Shown here in pieces: positions 26,607-34,438 of a stretch of DNA of 64,000 nt. Source of the DNA: Deinococcus sp. AJ005 (GTDB lineage Bacteria > Deinococcota > Deinococci > Deinococcales > Deinococcaceae); contig NZ_CP044990.1 in assembly GCF_009017495.1 (NCBI RefSeq), positions 2,499,001 to 2,563,000 of the forward strand, read 5' to 3'. Position 1 is the first letter of the stretch; each line of letters starts with the position of its first letter. The notes beneath the pieces were generated by a model that made no database searches, was not told the DNA's origin, and worked only from the letters and a program-made list of their open reading frames with translations. Position numbers and translations under genes: made by a program.

Positions 26607-27161
26607 TCAGGCTTGGATCGTGGCAGTTGGAGCAAGCAGTCCCCAGTCCTCACGCGCTGGCTCGAAGGGGCCGCCCCGGCGGATGCGGATGTCTTCGGGC
26701 AAGGTAAGGCTGCTCAGCAAGTAGAAGTCGGGCGGAGTTTCATCGGGGTACAGCGCCACGAGCGCGATGACCTCGCAGTCTTCGGCGTAGTTCTTGCGGT
26801 AGGCGTACTGCCCGAAGAGGCTCTCCCTCATGCGGTGCATCCTGAAGCGCCACAGGCCGTCCGTGAGCTGCATGGCCGCCTTGGCATCAACGCGCTGGCC
26901 GCTGATGAGCAAGTCATGGCCGTCGCGCTCCCGCGCGTGCCAGTCCACCGTGAGGCCCCGCCGGGCGGCCTCGGCGGCCACCAGTTGCTCGCCCAGCTTG
27001 CCGCGCTGGGCCGTGACGCAGTGGGTGGTCAGGCCCAGCCGATCCCTATAACGTTTGACGGTGGCGAGGGACACCCCGGCGTGCTGGGCGATGGCAGGGT
27101 CGAGCATGCCTGCGGTGTGGGCGTCTTTGATCTGCTGAACCTGAAGTGCTGTGATGGCCAT
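26607..27161 (-). CDS. HTH plus PD-(D/E)XK-like putative nuclease
   Basis: 184 residues from ATG 27161, which has GGGGAGG upstream; a longer frame to 27443 lacks a ribosome site. Residues 1-45 (ITALQVQQIKDAHTAGMLDPAIAQHAGVSLATVKRYRDRLG) are a resolvase-like helix-turn-helix. Next come GKLGEQLVAAEAARRGLTV, RDGHDLLISGQRVDAKAAM and a beta-rich tail. These fit a PD-(D/E)XK fold: glutamate in the first helix, D in HDLL, then D-A-K. Restriction-like or resolvase-like cleavage of element DNA is plausible but unproven. It sits 90 bases upstream of the RepA-like gene in the same direction. Confidence 0.55.
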   Translation of the reverse strand: MAITALQVQQIKDAHTAGMLDPAIAQHAGVSLATVKRYRDRLGLTTHCVTAQRGKLGEQLVAAEAARRGLTVDWHARERDGHDLLISGQRVDAKAAMQLTDGLWRFRMHRMRESLFGQYAYRKNYAEDCEVIALVALYPDETPPDFYLLSSLTLPEDIRIRRGGPFEPAREDWGLLAPTATIQA

Positions 27162-27615
27162 ACGGCCTCCCCACGCGCATCCGGCAGGGCCGGGTAGGAA
27201 GGAGATGTTCAGGGATGTTGGGAGGGTGTCTGGCACGAGAAAGCGGCCAACAGGCGAAGAACCTGGAAGCCGCTTGATGTTGAGTTCTGGATGTCGGTTG
27301 GACTGCGCGTGCTGTCCTATAAAAAAAGTAGCACACCGGTTTTTCCAAAATTCTCTGGAACTTGAAGCGCGAGGAGCAGTTGGAGGATCAGGGCATGGGG
27401 TTCTCCTGGGTTGAGGTGTGAGAGGGCGGTGGCTAAGCAGCAACCACGGCAGGCGCCCCCACCAGAAAGGCAGGGGCGCACGGGTTGGTTCAGTCCGATG
27501 AGGGAGACGCTTCTGACACTAACAGCACTGTCAACCCCCCCCTGCACCTGGCTCATAGGAGGAGGAGTGTTCTGGCATTGACGGCGTGCTGGAGCTTGCC
27601 AACGCCACTTTCTCC
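27162..27615. promoter_or_regulatory. Intergenic regulatory stretch
   Basis: 454 bp without a convincing gene. On the minus strand it contains TTGACAGTGCTGTTAGTGTCA (27519-27539), where a consensus -35 hexamer TTGACA is embedded in an imperfect inverted repeat. It could serve as promoter and operator for the genes reading leftward from 27161. An A/T block near 27320-27330 may be a -10 for the same direction. Confidence 0.3.
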
Positions 27616-28035
27616 TCAGTGGATCTGGGGCACGTCCGTGACCGTCAGTGCCAGTGGTCCTGTCCCAGCCAGCCGTGCCTGCTCGATGTGCTGGGCCAGC
27701 ATCGCGCCCAGTTCTTGAAGATCGAGATGCTGGGTATCAACGAGTTTGCGGTTCAGGGCCAGGAGGACAGGTAGAGGAAGAGGCCCAGACCAGATCACCA
27801 GCGCGTGACCGAAGCCTGCGTTGCTTACGGCCTGAACGGTCTGCTCAAAGTTCTCTGGACGGACATGCAGTTGGCCGAGCCGGATGCCCGTCAGGTGGGC
27901 TGCGTCGGTGGGGATCTGGGCGTGATCCGGCCCCACGTACAGGACCAAGACGCAGTGTTCCAGGGACGCCAGGTGGTAGGCGAGTGAGATGATGAAAGGG
28001 GTGGACTCAGGGCCGAAGAAGGTGAGCTGGGTCAT
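27616..28035 (-). CDS. Hypothetical protein, 139 aa
   Basis: Starts MTQLTFFGPESTPFIISLAYHLASLEHCVLVLYVGPDH; the longer frame to 28167 is rejected because this ATG begins the protein-like part. The fold looks alpha/beta (VLVLYVG, GHALVIWSGPLPLPVLLAL, LALTVTDV), resembling CRISPR-associated or P-loop-less Rossmann-type proteins, but no motif is diagnostic. It follows the 139-residue gene at 28079 by 43 bases and probably shares its transcript. Function unknown. Confidence 0.5.
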   Translation of the reverse strand: MTQLTFFGPESTPFIISLAYHLASLEHCVLVLYVGPDHAQIPTDAAHLTGIRLGQLHVRPENFEQTVQAVSNAGFGHALVIWSGPLPLPVLLALNRKLVDTQHLDLQELGAMLAQHIEQARLAGTGPLALTVTDVPQIH

Positions 28036-28078
28036 CACCGCAGTTCTTAAGCCCTGACCCCGGTGAGCAACAGCGCCA

Positions 28079-28498
28079 CTATTTCTCAAACTCGCCCGTG
28101 AACTGCACCCACAGCACCAGGCGTTGAAGACGGCGGTTCCATTCCACCAGCTCCACCAGCTCACCAATCAGATCGGTGTGGTGCCGGCCGGTGGCGTCGA
28201 TGGTCACCTGCTGGGGGTAGGAGGGTCCGAAGTGCTCCTCCAGGCGCGTGCAGATCAGGTGGTCAAGCCACGCCGCCCGCGCCATACGGATGGCGGTGTT
28301 CAGCTCGCTCTCCGGCACCCGGAGTTCGCCCAGGCCCGGTGGGTTGAAGGGATCGACGTAGCGGGCGTCCAGAGGACTGGTGGATCTGGAGACCAGGCAG
28401 GTCACGGCCCGCTGGCCCCGGCGGTGCAGTGCGTGGCCCAGCGGGTGACACAGATGGTTAGCCTCCCAGTTGATCGTCGTGCAGAGCATGCCCTTCAC
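28079..28498 (-). CDS. Hypothetical protein, 139 aa
   Basis: Starts at a GTG overlapping the recombinase stop by 4 bases (GTGA), with an alternative ATG three codons later. The sequence has NWEANHLCHPLGHALHRRGQRAVTCLVSR and DATGRHHTDLIGELVELVEWNRRLQ. Several histidines are conserved-looking but form no motif I know. Translational coupling to the tyrosine recombinase suggests a role in the mobile element, perhaps as an excision or control factor. This is inference from position only. Confidence 0.5.
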   Translation of the reverse strand: MKGMLCTTINWEANHLCHPLGHALHRRGQRAVTCLVSRSTSPLDARYVDPFNPPGLGELRVPESELNTAIRMARAAWLDHLICTRLEEHFGPSYPQQVTIDATGRHHTDLIGELVELVEWNRRLQRLVLWVQFTGEFEK

Positions 28499-29388
28499 AG
28501 GCGGTCTCCCGGCGAGAAGCGCAGGTGGGCCACCTTGAGGTCGTCGTCAAGGAAGTTCACGTAGCGCCGCGTCATCTCCAGGCTGCTGTGGCCCAGGATC
28601 TGTTGCAGCGTGAACACGTCGCCGCCGTTGCGCAGGAACTCCACGGCAAAGCCGCGCCGGAAGGTGTGCGGTGAGCAGTCGGCGCGCGGCACCCCGAGGG
28701 CCTGGGCCAGCTTGAGCAGCCGGATGCCGATGCCGCTCTTGGTCAGCGGCTGGCCGCCGCGACCCAGGAAGACGCTGGGTACCCCAGCGTGGGCCGGACG
28801 GCGTTCGCGGCGCAGGTAGACGTTCAGGGCCTGCATGGCCCGCGCCCCGATGGGCACGAAGCGCTCCTTGTTGCCCTTGCCGTGGATGCGCAGCAGCCCG
28901 CGCCCGAACAGCAGGTCGCCCAGTTGCAGGTTGATGGCCTCCTGAACCCGGATGCCGGTATCGAACAGGACCAAGACCACCGCGCAGTCCCGCAGCGGCT
29001 GCTGCCCCTTGCGGCACAGCTTGAGCAGTTGCTGAACCTGCGGCCCGGACACGGCGGGCAGGCGGCGGCGGTCCACGCGGGGCATCTCCAGCCGCTTGAC
29101 GGGGTTGACGCTGAGCAGCTCTTCCTTGAACGCCCAGGTGAGCAGCGCCCGCAAGGCTCGGGCGTGTGCGTGGACGCCTCCTGGAGCCAGGCCATCGGCT
29201 TCCAGATGCCGCAAGAAGCCTCGCAGGTGATGGACCGTCAGGGTCGTGGCTTCTTGTGGGAGGTCGTGGGCCGCCATGTAACGCCCGAACACCGTCTGGG
29301 TGTTGGCGTAGTACCGCAGGGTGGCCGGGGTGCGGCGGCGGGCCTGGAGGTGGAAGAAGAACTGCTGCCAGAGTTCGTCGGTGGTCAT
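28495..29388 (-). CDS. Tyrosine recombinase (XerC/XerD-like integrase)
   Basis: 297 residues from ATG 29388, preceded by AGAAGGAG; an upstream in-frame start at 29481 is not supported. The N-terminal SAM-like domain (TTDELWQQFFFHLQARRRTPATLRYY) is followed by the catalytic domain with the full set: R in DTGIRVQEA, K in GKGNKERFVP, HTFRR, LGHSSLEMT and the nucleophile in RRYVNF. Such enzymes join or excise DNA at short att sites. It lies 126 bases from the 3' end of tRNA-Asn, the classical arrangement for an integrase and its tRNA attachment site. It is likely responsible for integration of the 24.8-29.5 kb element. Confidence 0.9.
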   Translation of the reverse strand: MTTDELWQQFFFHLQARRRTPATLRYYANTQTVFGRYMAAHDLPQEATTLTVHHLRGFLRHLEADGLAPGGVHAHARALRALLTWAFKEELLSVNPVKRLEMPRVDRRRLPAVSGPQVQQLLKLCRKGQQPLRDCAVVLVLFDTGIRVQEAINLQLGDLLFGRGLLRIHGKGNKERFVPIGARAMQALNVYLRRERRPAHAGVPSVFLGRGGQPLTKSGIGIRLLKLAQALGVPRADCSPHTFRRGFAVEFLRNGGDVFTLQQILGHSSLEMTRRYVNFLDDDLKVAHLRFSPGDRL

Positions 29389-29477
29389 ACCGGCTCCTTC
29401 TGACGGGGTGTGCGCAGCCCCTTTCGGAGAGCGCACGATCACGGTTGTCACTCGCGTGTCGTCCAATGAGGGACAAA

Positions 29478-29508
29478 ACAAAAAAACCCCGTCAAGAACG
29501 AGGTTTTC
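29478..29508 (-). terminator. Rho-independent terminator after tRNA-Asn
   Basis: On the minus strand AACCTCG...CGGGGTT forms a stem with one mismatch, followed by a T-rich tail (TTTTTTTGTTTT). It starts 7 bases after the tRNA CCA end and lies between the tRNA and the integrase start. Confidence 0.75.
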
Positions 29509-29514
29509 TTCTCT

Positions 29515-29589
29515 TGGCTCGGCAGGTAGGGGTCGAACCTACGACCATTCGATTAACAGTCGAACGCTCTGCCACTGAGCTACTGCCGA
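29515..29589 (-). tRNA. tRNA-Asn (anticodon GTT), CCA encoded
   Basis: On the minus strand the acceptor TCGGCAG pairs with CTGCCGA, followed by discriminator G and encoded CCA. The D-arm GCTCAGTGGCAGAGC, the anticodon loop CTGTTAA within TTCGACTGTTAATCGAA, and the T-arm GTAGGTTCGACCCCTAC are all canonical. The anticodon GTT reads Asn codons. Its 3' end faces the adjacent tyrosine recombinase gene, so it probably served as the integration site. Confidence 0.97.
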
Positions 29590-29699
29590 ACATGGGTCCT
29601 TCTCGCGGTGGCGGGCCGTTTCCGGCGCGAGAAGGATAGTACCATTCCCCCCCAGAACACGCAAGCCCCAGCCAAACGGCGCAGGCCGGGCCGCCTGTC

Positions 29700-31538
29700 T
29701 CAGGCCAGTTCCGCCTGCGCTTCCTGCTCCTGACGGAATTGCAGTTCGTACAGGTCACGGTACAGGCCGCCCTGGGCCAGCAATTCGGCGTGGGTGCCGT
29801 CCTCGATGACTTCGCCGGCGTTCATGACCAGAATGCGGTCCGCATTGCGGATGGTACTCAGGCGGTGGGCGATCACGAAAGTGGTGCGGTGCTGCATTAA
29901 GCGTTCCAGCGCGGCCTGCACCAGATATTCGGATTCGTTGTCCAGCGCGCTGGTGGCCTCGTCCAGAATCAGGATGCGCGGGTCTTTCAGGATCGCGCGG
30001 GCAATGGCGACGCGCTGGCGCTGACCGCCCGACAGCTTGACGCCGCGCTCGCCCACCACCGTTTCGTAGCCGTGTTCAAAGGCGCGGATGAAGTCGTCGG
30101 CGTTGGCAGCTTTCGCAGCGGCCTCCACCTCCTGCGGCGAGGCGTCCGGGCGACCATACAGGATGTTCTCGCGCACGCTGCCGGAGAACAGCAGCGTTTC
30201 CTGCGGCACCAGCCCCACCTGGGCGCGCAGGTCCTCCAGCGGGTACTCGCGGATGTCCTGGCCGTCCACGCGCAGAGAGCCGCCCGTCACGTCCCAGAAA
30301 CGCGGAATCAGGTTGACGAATGTGGTCTTGCCTGCGCCGCTGGGGCCAACCAGGGCGACAACCTGCCCGGCGGGAACGTCCACATTGATGTGACGCAGCA
30401 CCGCCGCGCCCGCAAATTCCGATTTGCCATCGTAGGCGAAGCTCACGTCGCGGAATTCCACGCGGCCCTCGGCACGGGCCAACGGCAGCGGCGTGGTGGG
30501 AGCGGGCAGATCGGTGCGCTCATCCATCAGCTCGAAGATGCGGCTGGATGCCCCCAACGCTTCCTGAAACTGGTTGAAGATGCCGGTCAGCCCAGCCACC
30601 GTGCCGCCCACTTGCAGGGCGTAAATCAGGAACGTGACCAGACTGCCGGGGGTCAGGCTGCCCGCCATGACCTGTCGCCCGCCGTACCACAGCACCACGG
30701 CCAGCGCCCCGAAGGTCAGGAAGCTCAGGACGCCGCTCATCAGGGCTTGCAGGCGGGCACGGCGCAACGCGGCCAGAAAGCTGACGACGATGCCCCGCCC
30801 GTAGCGGCCTCTCTCCACATTTTCAGCGGTGAAACTCTGGACCACACGCACACCGCTGATGGCTTCCTCTGCGTCGGCGTTGGCGGCGGCCACGGCGTCC
30901 TGCACCTCGCGGCTGACCTTGCGGATGCGCCGCCCGATGAACACAGCGGTGCCGATGATCAGCGGAATCACCGCCAGGGTCAGCAGGCTGAGTTTGAAAC
31001 TGGTCAGGATTAGCAAGATTACAGCCCCGATCAGGCTGACCGACTGCGCCGCCAGTTGCGCCAGCGCCGTGCTGGTCACGGTCTGCACGGTGCCCACGTC
31101 GGCGGTCAGTCGGCTGGTCAGGTCACCGGTCTTGTGGTCCCCGAAAAAGCGCGGCGACAGCGTGAGCAGGTGCGAGAATAGCGAACGCCGCAGGTCCGCC
31201 ACCACGCCCGCCCCCACCCGTGAGAGCAGGTACGACTGCGCCGCCCCGAACAGCGACGACAGCGCGAAGATGCCCAGCAGCAGCAGCACGGTACGGTCCA
31301 GCGGCCCGGTGTCGGTGCTGCCCACCTTCAGGAACGAGGCGTCGATCAGCCGCCCGAACAGCAGCGGAAAGACCAGATTCAGACCGCTGGAAACCAGGGT
31401 GGCCAGCGCACCCAGAATAAAGATGACCCGGTACGGCCTGGCGTAGGCTAGCAGCCGGATGAGTTGCCGGGGATCGCGTTTGGGACGGGGCGCATCCGGG
31501 TCGAAGGTGGATGTGGGACGGCCAGGGCGCGAGAACAT
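29700..31538 (-). CDS. MsbA-type ABC transporter (fused permease and ATPase)
   Basis: 612 residues. Residues ~35-315 form a six-helix exporter permease (VIFILGALATLVSSGLNLVFPLLFG; TVLLLLGIFALSSLFGAAQ; SVSLIGAVILLILTSFKLSLLTLAVIPLIIG; FLTFGALAVVLWYGGR). The ATPase half carries Walker A GPSGAGKTT, Q-loop LVPQETLLF, signature LSGGQRQR, Walker B ILILDEATSALD and the H-loop HRLS. Fused half-transporters of this kind dimerise and export lipids or hydrophobic drugs. The start has TACCCT 6 bases upstream and no Shine-Dalgarno, suggesting a leaderless message. Substrate unknown. Confidence 0.92.
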   Translation of the reverse strand: MFSRPGRPTSTFDPDAPRPKRDPRQLIRLLAYARPYRVIFILGALATLVSSGLNLVFPLLFGRLIDASFLKVGSTDTGPLDRTVLLLLGIFALSSLFGAAQSYLLSRVGAGVVADLRRSLFSHLLTLSPRFFGDHKTGDLTSRLTADVGTVQTVTSTALAQLAAQSVSLIGAVILLILTSFKLSLLTLAVIPLIIGTAVFIGRRIRKVSREVQDAVAAANADAEEAISGVRVVQSFTAENVERGRYGRGIVVSFLAALRRARLQALMSGVLSFLTFGALAVVLWYGGRQVMAGSLTPGSLVTFLIYALQVGGTVAGLTGIFNQFQEALGASSRIFELMDERTDLPAPTTPLPLARAEGRVEFRDVSFAYDGKSEFAGAAVLRHINVDVPAGQVVALVGPSGAGKTTFVNLIPRFWDVTGGSLRVDGQDIREYPLEDLRAQVGLVPQETLLFSGSVRENILYGRPDASPQEVEAAAKAANADDFIRAFEHGYETVVGERGVKLSGGQRQRVAIARAILKDPRILILDEATSALDNESEYLVQAALERLMQHRTTFVIAHRLSTIRNADRILVMNAGEVIEDGTHAELLAQGGLYRDLYELQFRQEQEAQAELA

Positions 31539-31624
31539 GGGTTCAGGGTACGCCTGCGTGCGGGGTCAGATGGCCGTAAAGATGACCGAGCTTGCCATGA
31601 ACGCCACCCAGCTTAAACTGGCGC

Positions 31625-32542
31625 ATGACCATCGGTGAACATCTGACGGAATTTGGCGGCTTTCAGGTTACGCAGTGGGAGCCGGGGCAGCCGCTGGGCG
31701 ACCCCGCCACCACCATTCACCGCATTGCCGTGGATTACGACAACGAAACGGAATGGACCGATAAGTTCCGCGCGTTTCTGGCGCTGCCAGGGGTGGAGGC
31801 CAGCCAGGGCTTCGTGGTGGGTTTGTGGACCGACGAAAGTATGGACGGTGTGCCCGACGAGGTTATTGAGGCATTAGTGGCCGCCCACACGCAGCTTTCC
31901 AACATCAGGGTTCTCTTTATCGGCGACATCACTTACGAGGAAAACGAGGTGTCGTGGATCACGCAGGGCGATCTCTCCCCCATTCTGGCCGCCTACCCGC
32001 AGTTGACGCATCTGGGCGTGCGCGGCGGCAACAGCCTGAGCCTGGGTCAGATTGAACTGCCAGAGCTGCGCGAACTGATCGTCCAGGCGGGCGGCCTGAG
32101 CGCCGAGGTGGTGCGCGAGGTGGTCACTGCCAACTTGCCCCGGCTGGAACATCTGGAACTGTATCTGGGTACCGAAGACTATGGAGCAACGAACGCCGCC
32201 GATGACCTGACGCCGCTGCTGGACGGCTCGCGCTTTCCGGCCCTGAAATATCTAGGGGTCAAGAACAGCGAACATCAGGACGAGATCGCGCAGATGTTCG
32301 CCCACGCGCCAATCCTGGATCAACTGGAGGTGCTGGACCTGTCGCTGGGCACCCTGACCGACGAGGGCGCGGCAGCGTTGCTGGACAGCGAACGCGTCAA
32401 AACCCTGAAGAAACTGATCCTCACCCACCATTTCTGCACCGAGGAAATGATGGAAAAACTCGGCGCACTGCCCATCGAGGTGGACACCTCCGATCATCAG
32501 GACGACGAGGACGACTGGCGGTTCGTGGCCCTGGGGGAATGA
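31625..32542 (+). CDS. STM4015 family leucine-rich-repeat-like protein
   Basis: 305 residues. The sequence MTIGEHLTEFGGFQVTQWEPGQPL, VLFIGDITYEENEVSWITQGDLSPIL, LRELIVQAGGLSAEVVREV and EVLDLSLGTLTDEGAAALL agrees closely with what I recall of the STM4015 family. Irregular repeats (LPRLEHLELYLG; FPALKYLGVKNS; LKKLILTHH) give an LRR-type solenoid, likely a protein-interaction platform. It is the first gene of a five-gene set in order 4015-4014-4013-4012-4011. The start has TAAACT 5 bases upstream and no ribosome site, so the operon is probably transcribed leaderless. Molecular function unknown. Confidence 0.85.
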   Translation: MTIGEHLTEFGGFQVTQWEPGQPLGDPATTIHRIAVDYDNETEWTDKFRAFLALPGVEASQGFVVGLWTDESMDGVPDEVIEALVAAHTQLSNIRVLFIGDITYEENEVSWITQGDLSPILAAYPQLTHLGVRGGNSLSLGQIELPELRELIVQAGGLSAEVVREVVTANLPRLEHLELYLGTEDYGATNAADDLTPLLDGSRFPALKYLGVKNSEHQDEIAQMFAHAPILDQLEVLDLSLGTLTDEGAAALLDSERVKTLKKLILTHHFCTEEMMEKLGALPIEVDTSDHQDDEDDWRFVALGE

Positions 32543-33636
32543 CCCCGGCACCCCGCGATGTACTGCTGATCGCCCCGCCCGATGGCCGACGCGCCCGCTC
32601 TTTCGGGGCCACGTTAGAGAGCATGGGCTGGCCCCCAGGGCGGGTGCTGTCGTATCTGAATTTGATGACAGGCCGTGCGAATCTGGCGCAGGAGGTGCGC
32701 CCCGGCAGCGTGGTGCGCTTCGAGTCGCCGGGCGAGGACATTCAAACCGAGTTGGCCCTGATCGAATTGGGTGGCGGGCAGCCCGTGGACCTTGAGGCGG
32801 GCGAAATCGCACCGTCGCGGGCATGGTACGCGGGCTTCAGTCAGGTTTTGCGGGAGCTGGACGCGCAGTTGCAGGGTGCGCCACCCCATACCCGAATGCA
32901 AACCACGGCCCACATCCTGACCATGTTCGATAAACCCGCCACCCACACGCTTTTACAGGCGGCAGGCGTGTCAGTGCCAGAGGCGTTACCAGACATTCAA
33001 TCATTCGACGGGTTGATGCACGCGGCGAAGGAACGTGGCTGGTCACGGCTGTTCGTCAAGCTGGCCTACGGCTCCAGCGGTTCTGGCATCTTGGCCTTGC
33101 AGTGGACCGGGAAAAGGGTCAGCGCCGTCACCACCGTTCGTCATGAGGGCAGGCGGCTGTTCAACTCACGGCGGCTGATCAAACTGGAGGACTGGGCGGA
33201 GATCGAGGCGCTGATTGACGCGCTGGCCCCGCACCGCCTGCATGTGGAACGCTGGCTCCCCAAAGCCAGTTTTGGCGGCGGCACCATCGATCTGCGCGTG
33301 GTGGTCATCGGCGGGCGGGCGCAGCACGCGCTGGTGAGGGCGTCACGCGGACCGATCACCAATCTGCATCTGGGCAATGAGCGGGGCGACATCGAGGCGC
33401 TGAAAGCTGGGCTGGGCGCGGAACGCTGGGCAGAGGTGGGCCGCACCGCCGAGGCCGCCCTGGCTGCCTTTCCCGGCGCACTCTACGGCGGCGTGGACCT
33501 ACTGCTGACGCCAGGGTGGAAACGTCAGGCCGTGCTGGAAGTGAACGCGTTTGGCGACTACCACCGAGGCGTGCTTGTGGACGGATGGGACACCTACGCG
33601 GCGGAGTTGCTGGCGCTGGAGGTGCGGAATGCTTGA
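32539..33636 (+). CDS. STM4014 family ATP-grasp-like protein
   Basis: 365 residues, overlapping the previous gene by 4 bases (ATGA). It shows an ATP-grasp-like layout: FVKLAYGSSGSGILAL (nucleotide loop), HVERWLPKASFGGGTIDLRVVVIGG, and YGGVDLLLTPGWKRQAVLEVNAFGDYH, with the acidic and asparagine metal ligands at the end. ATP-grasp enzymes ligate a carboxylate to an amine or thiol. Within this cluster it would be the likely ligase acting on a peptide or small metabolite, but the substrate has not been established to my knowledge. Family name from recognition of the whole gene set. Confidence 0.85.
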   Translation: MTPAPRDVLLIAPPDGRRARSFGATLESMGWPPGRVLSYLNLMTGRANLAQEVRPGSVVRFESPGEDIQTELALIELGGGQPVDLEAGEIAPSRAWYAGFSQVLRELDAQLQGAPPHTRMQTTAHILTMFDKPATHTLLQAAGVSVPEALPDIQSFDGLMHAAKERGWSRLFVKLAYGSSGSGILALQWTGKRVSAVTTVRHEGRRLFNSRRLIKLEDWAEIEALIDALAPHRLHVERWLPKASFGGGTIDLRVVVIGGRAQHALVRASRGPITNLHLGNERGDIEALKAGLGAERWAEVGRTAEAALAAFPGALYGGVDLLLTPGWKRQAVLEVNAFGDYHRGVLVDGWDTYAAELLALEVRNA

Positions 33637-34438
33637 CGCGCGTGAGCTGATCGGACGCTGCGACGTGGCCCTAATCACGCTGGACAGCCTGCGCTACGAC
33701 GTGGCCGTGGCCGCGCTGGAGGCGGGCGAGACTCCGAATCTGGCCGCCCTGCTGCCCGGCGGCGTGTGGGAGAAGCGGCATACGCCCGGCAGCTTTACCT
33801 ACGCTGCCCACCACGCCTTTCTATCGGGCTTTCTGCCCACGCCCGCGCGTCCGGGACGGCATCCGCGCCTGTTTGCCGCCGCCTTCGAGGGCAGCCGCAG
33901 CACCTCGCCGCAGACCCTGACCTTCGAGGAAGCGACGTTGCCCGCCGCCCTGGCCGCACGCGGGTATCACACCGTCTGCGTGGGCGGCGTGGGCTTCTTC
34001 AACGGGCGCTCGGCGCTGGGCAGCGCGTTGCCTTCGCTGTTCGCGGAAGCGCATTGGTCCCCGGCCAGCGGCGTGAAAAACCCGGATTCAGCGGACGTGC
34101 AGATGCGTGTGGCGGCGGAAGCATTGCGCGCCGTTCCATCCGAGCAACGGGCATTTCTGCTGCTGAACGTGGCGGCCACCCATACGCCCACGCACTTTTA
34201 TGTGCCGGGCGCGCGGCAGGATTCGCCGGAAACACAGCGGGCGGCGCTGCGAACCGTAGATGCCGCCCTGCCCATCCTGCTGGACGCCCTGCGCGCACGC
34301 GGCACTACTTTGCTGATCATCTGCGCCGATCACGGCACCTGCTTTGGCGAGGACGGCTACCACGGCCACCGCCTCGCACACCCGCTGGTGTGGACGGTGC
34401 CATACGCGGAACTGGTTTTGGGGGAAACTGGGGCATGA
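33629..34438 (+). CDS. STM4013 family alkaline-phosphatase-fold hydrolase
   Basis: 269 residues from ATG 33629, overlapping the STM4014 stop by 8 bases. Motifs: DVALITLDSLRYDVAVAAL (first metal-ligand region), HTPGSFTYAAHHAFLSGFLPTP, RAFLLLNVAATHTPTHFY, and ICADHGTCFGEDGYHGHRLAHPLVWTVPYAE. The aspartate-histidine pairs fit the metal site of the sulfatase/alkaline phosphatase superfamily. A threonine or serine in the HTPGSFTYAAHHAF region probably acts as nucleophile. It may release phosphate or sulfate from a product of the cluster. No signal peptide, so cytoplasmic. Confidence 0.87.
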   Translation: MLDARELIGRCDVALITLDSLRYDVAVAALEAGETPNLAALLPGGVWEKRHTPGSFTYAAHHAFLSGFLPTPARPGRHPRLFAAAFEGSRSTSPQTLTFEEATLPAALAARGYHTVCVGGVGFFNGRSALGSALPSLFAEAHWSPASGVKNPDSADVQMRVAAEALRAVPSEQRAFLLLNVAATHTPTHFYVPGARQDSPETQRAALRTVDAALPILLDALRARGTTLLIICADHGTCFGEDGYHGHRLAHPLVWTVPYAELVLGETGA

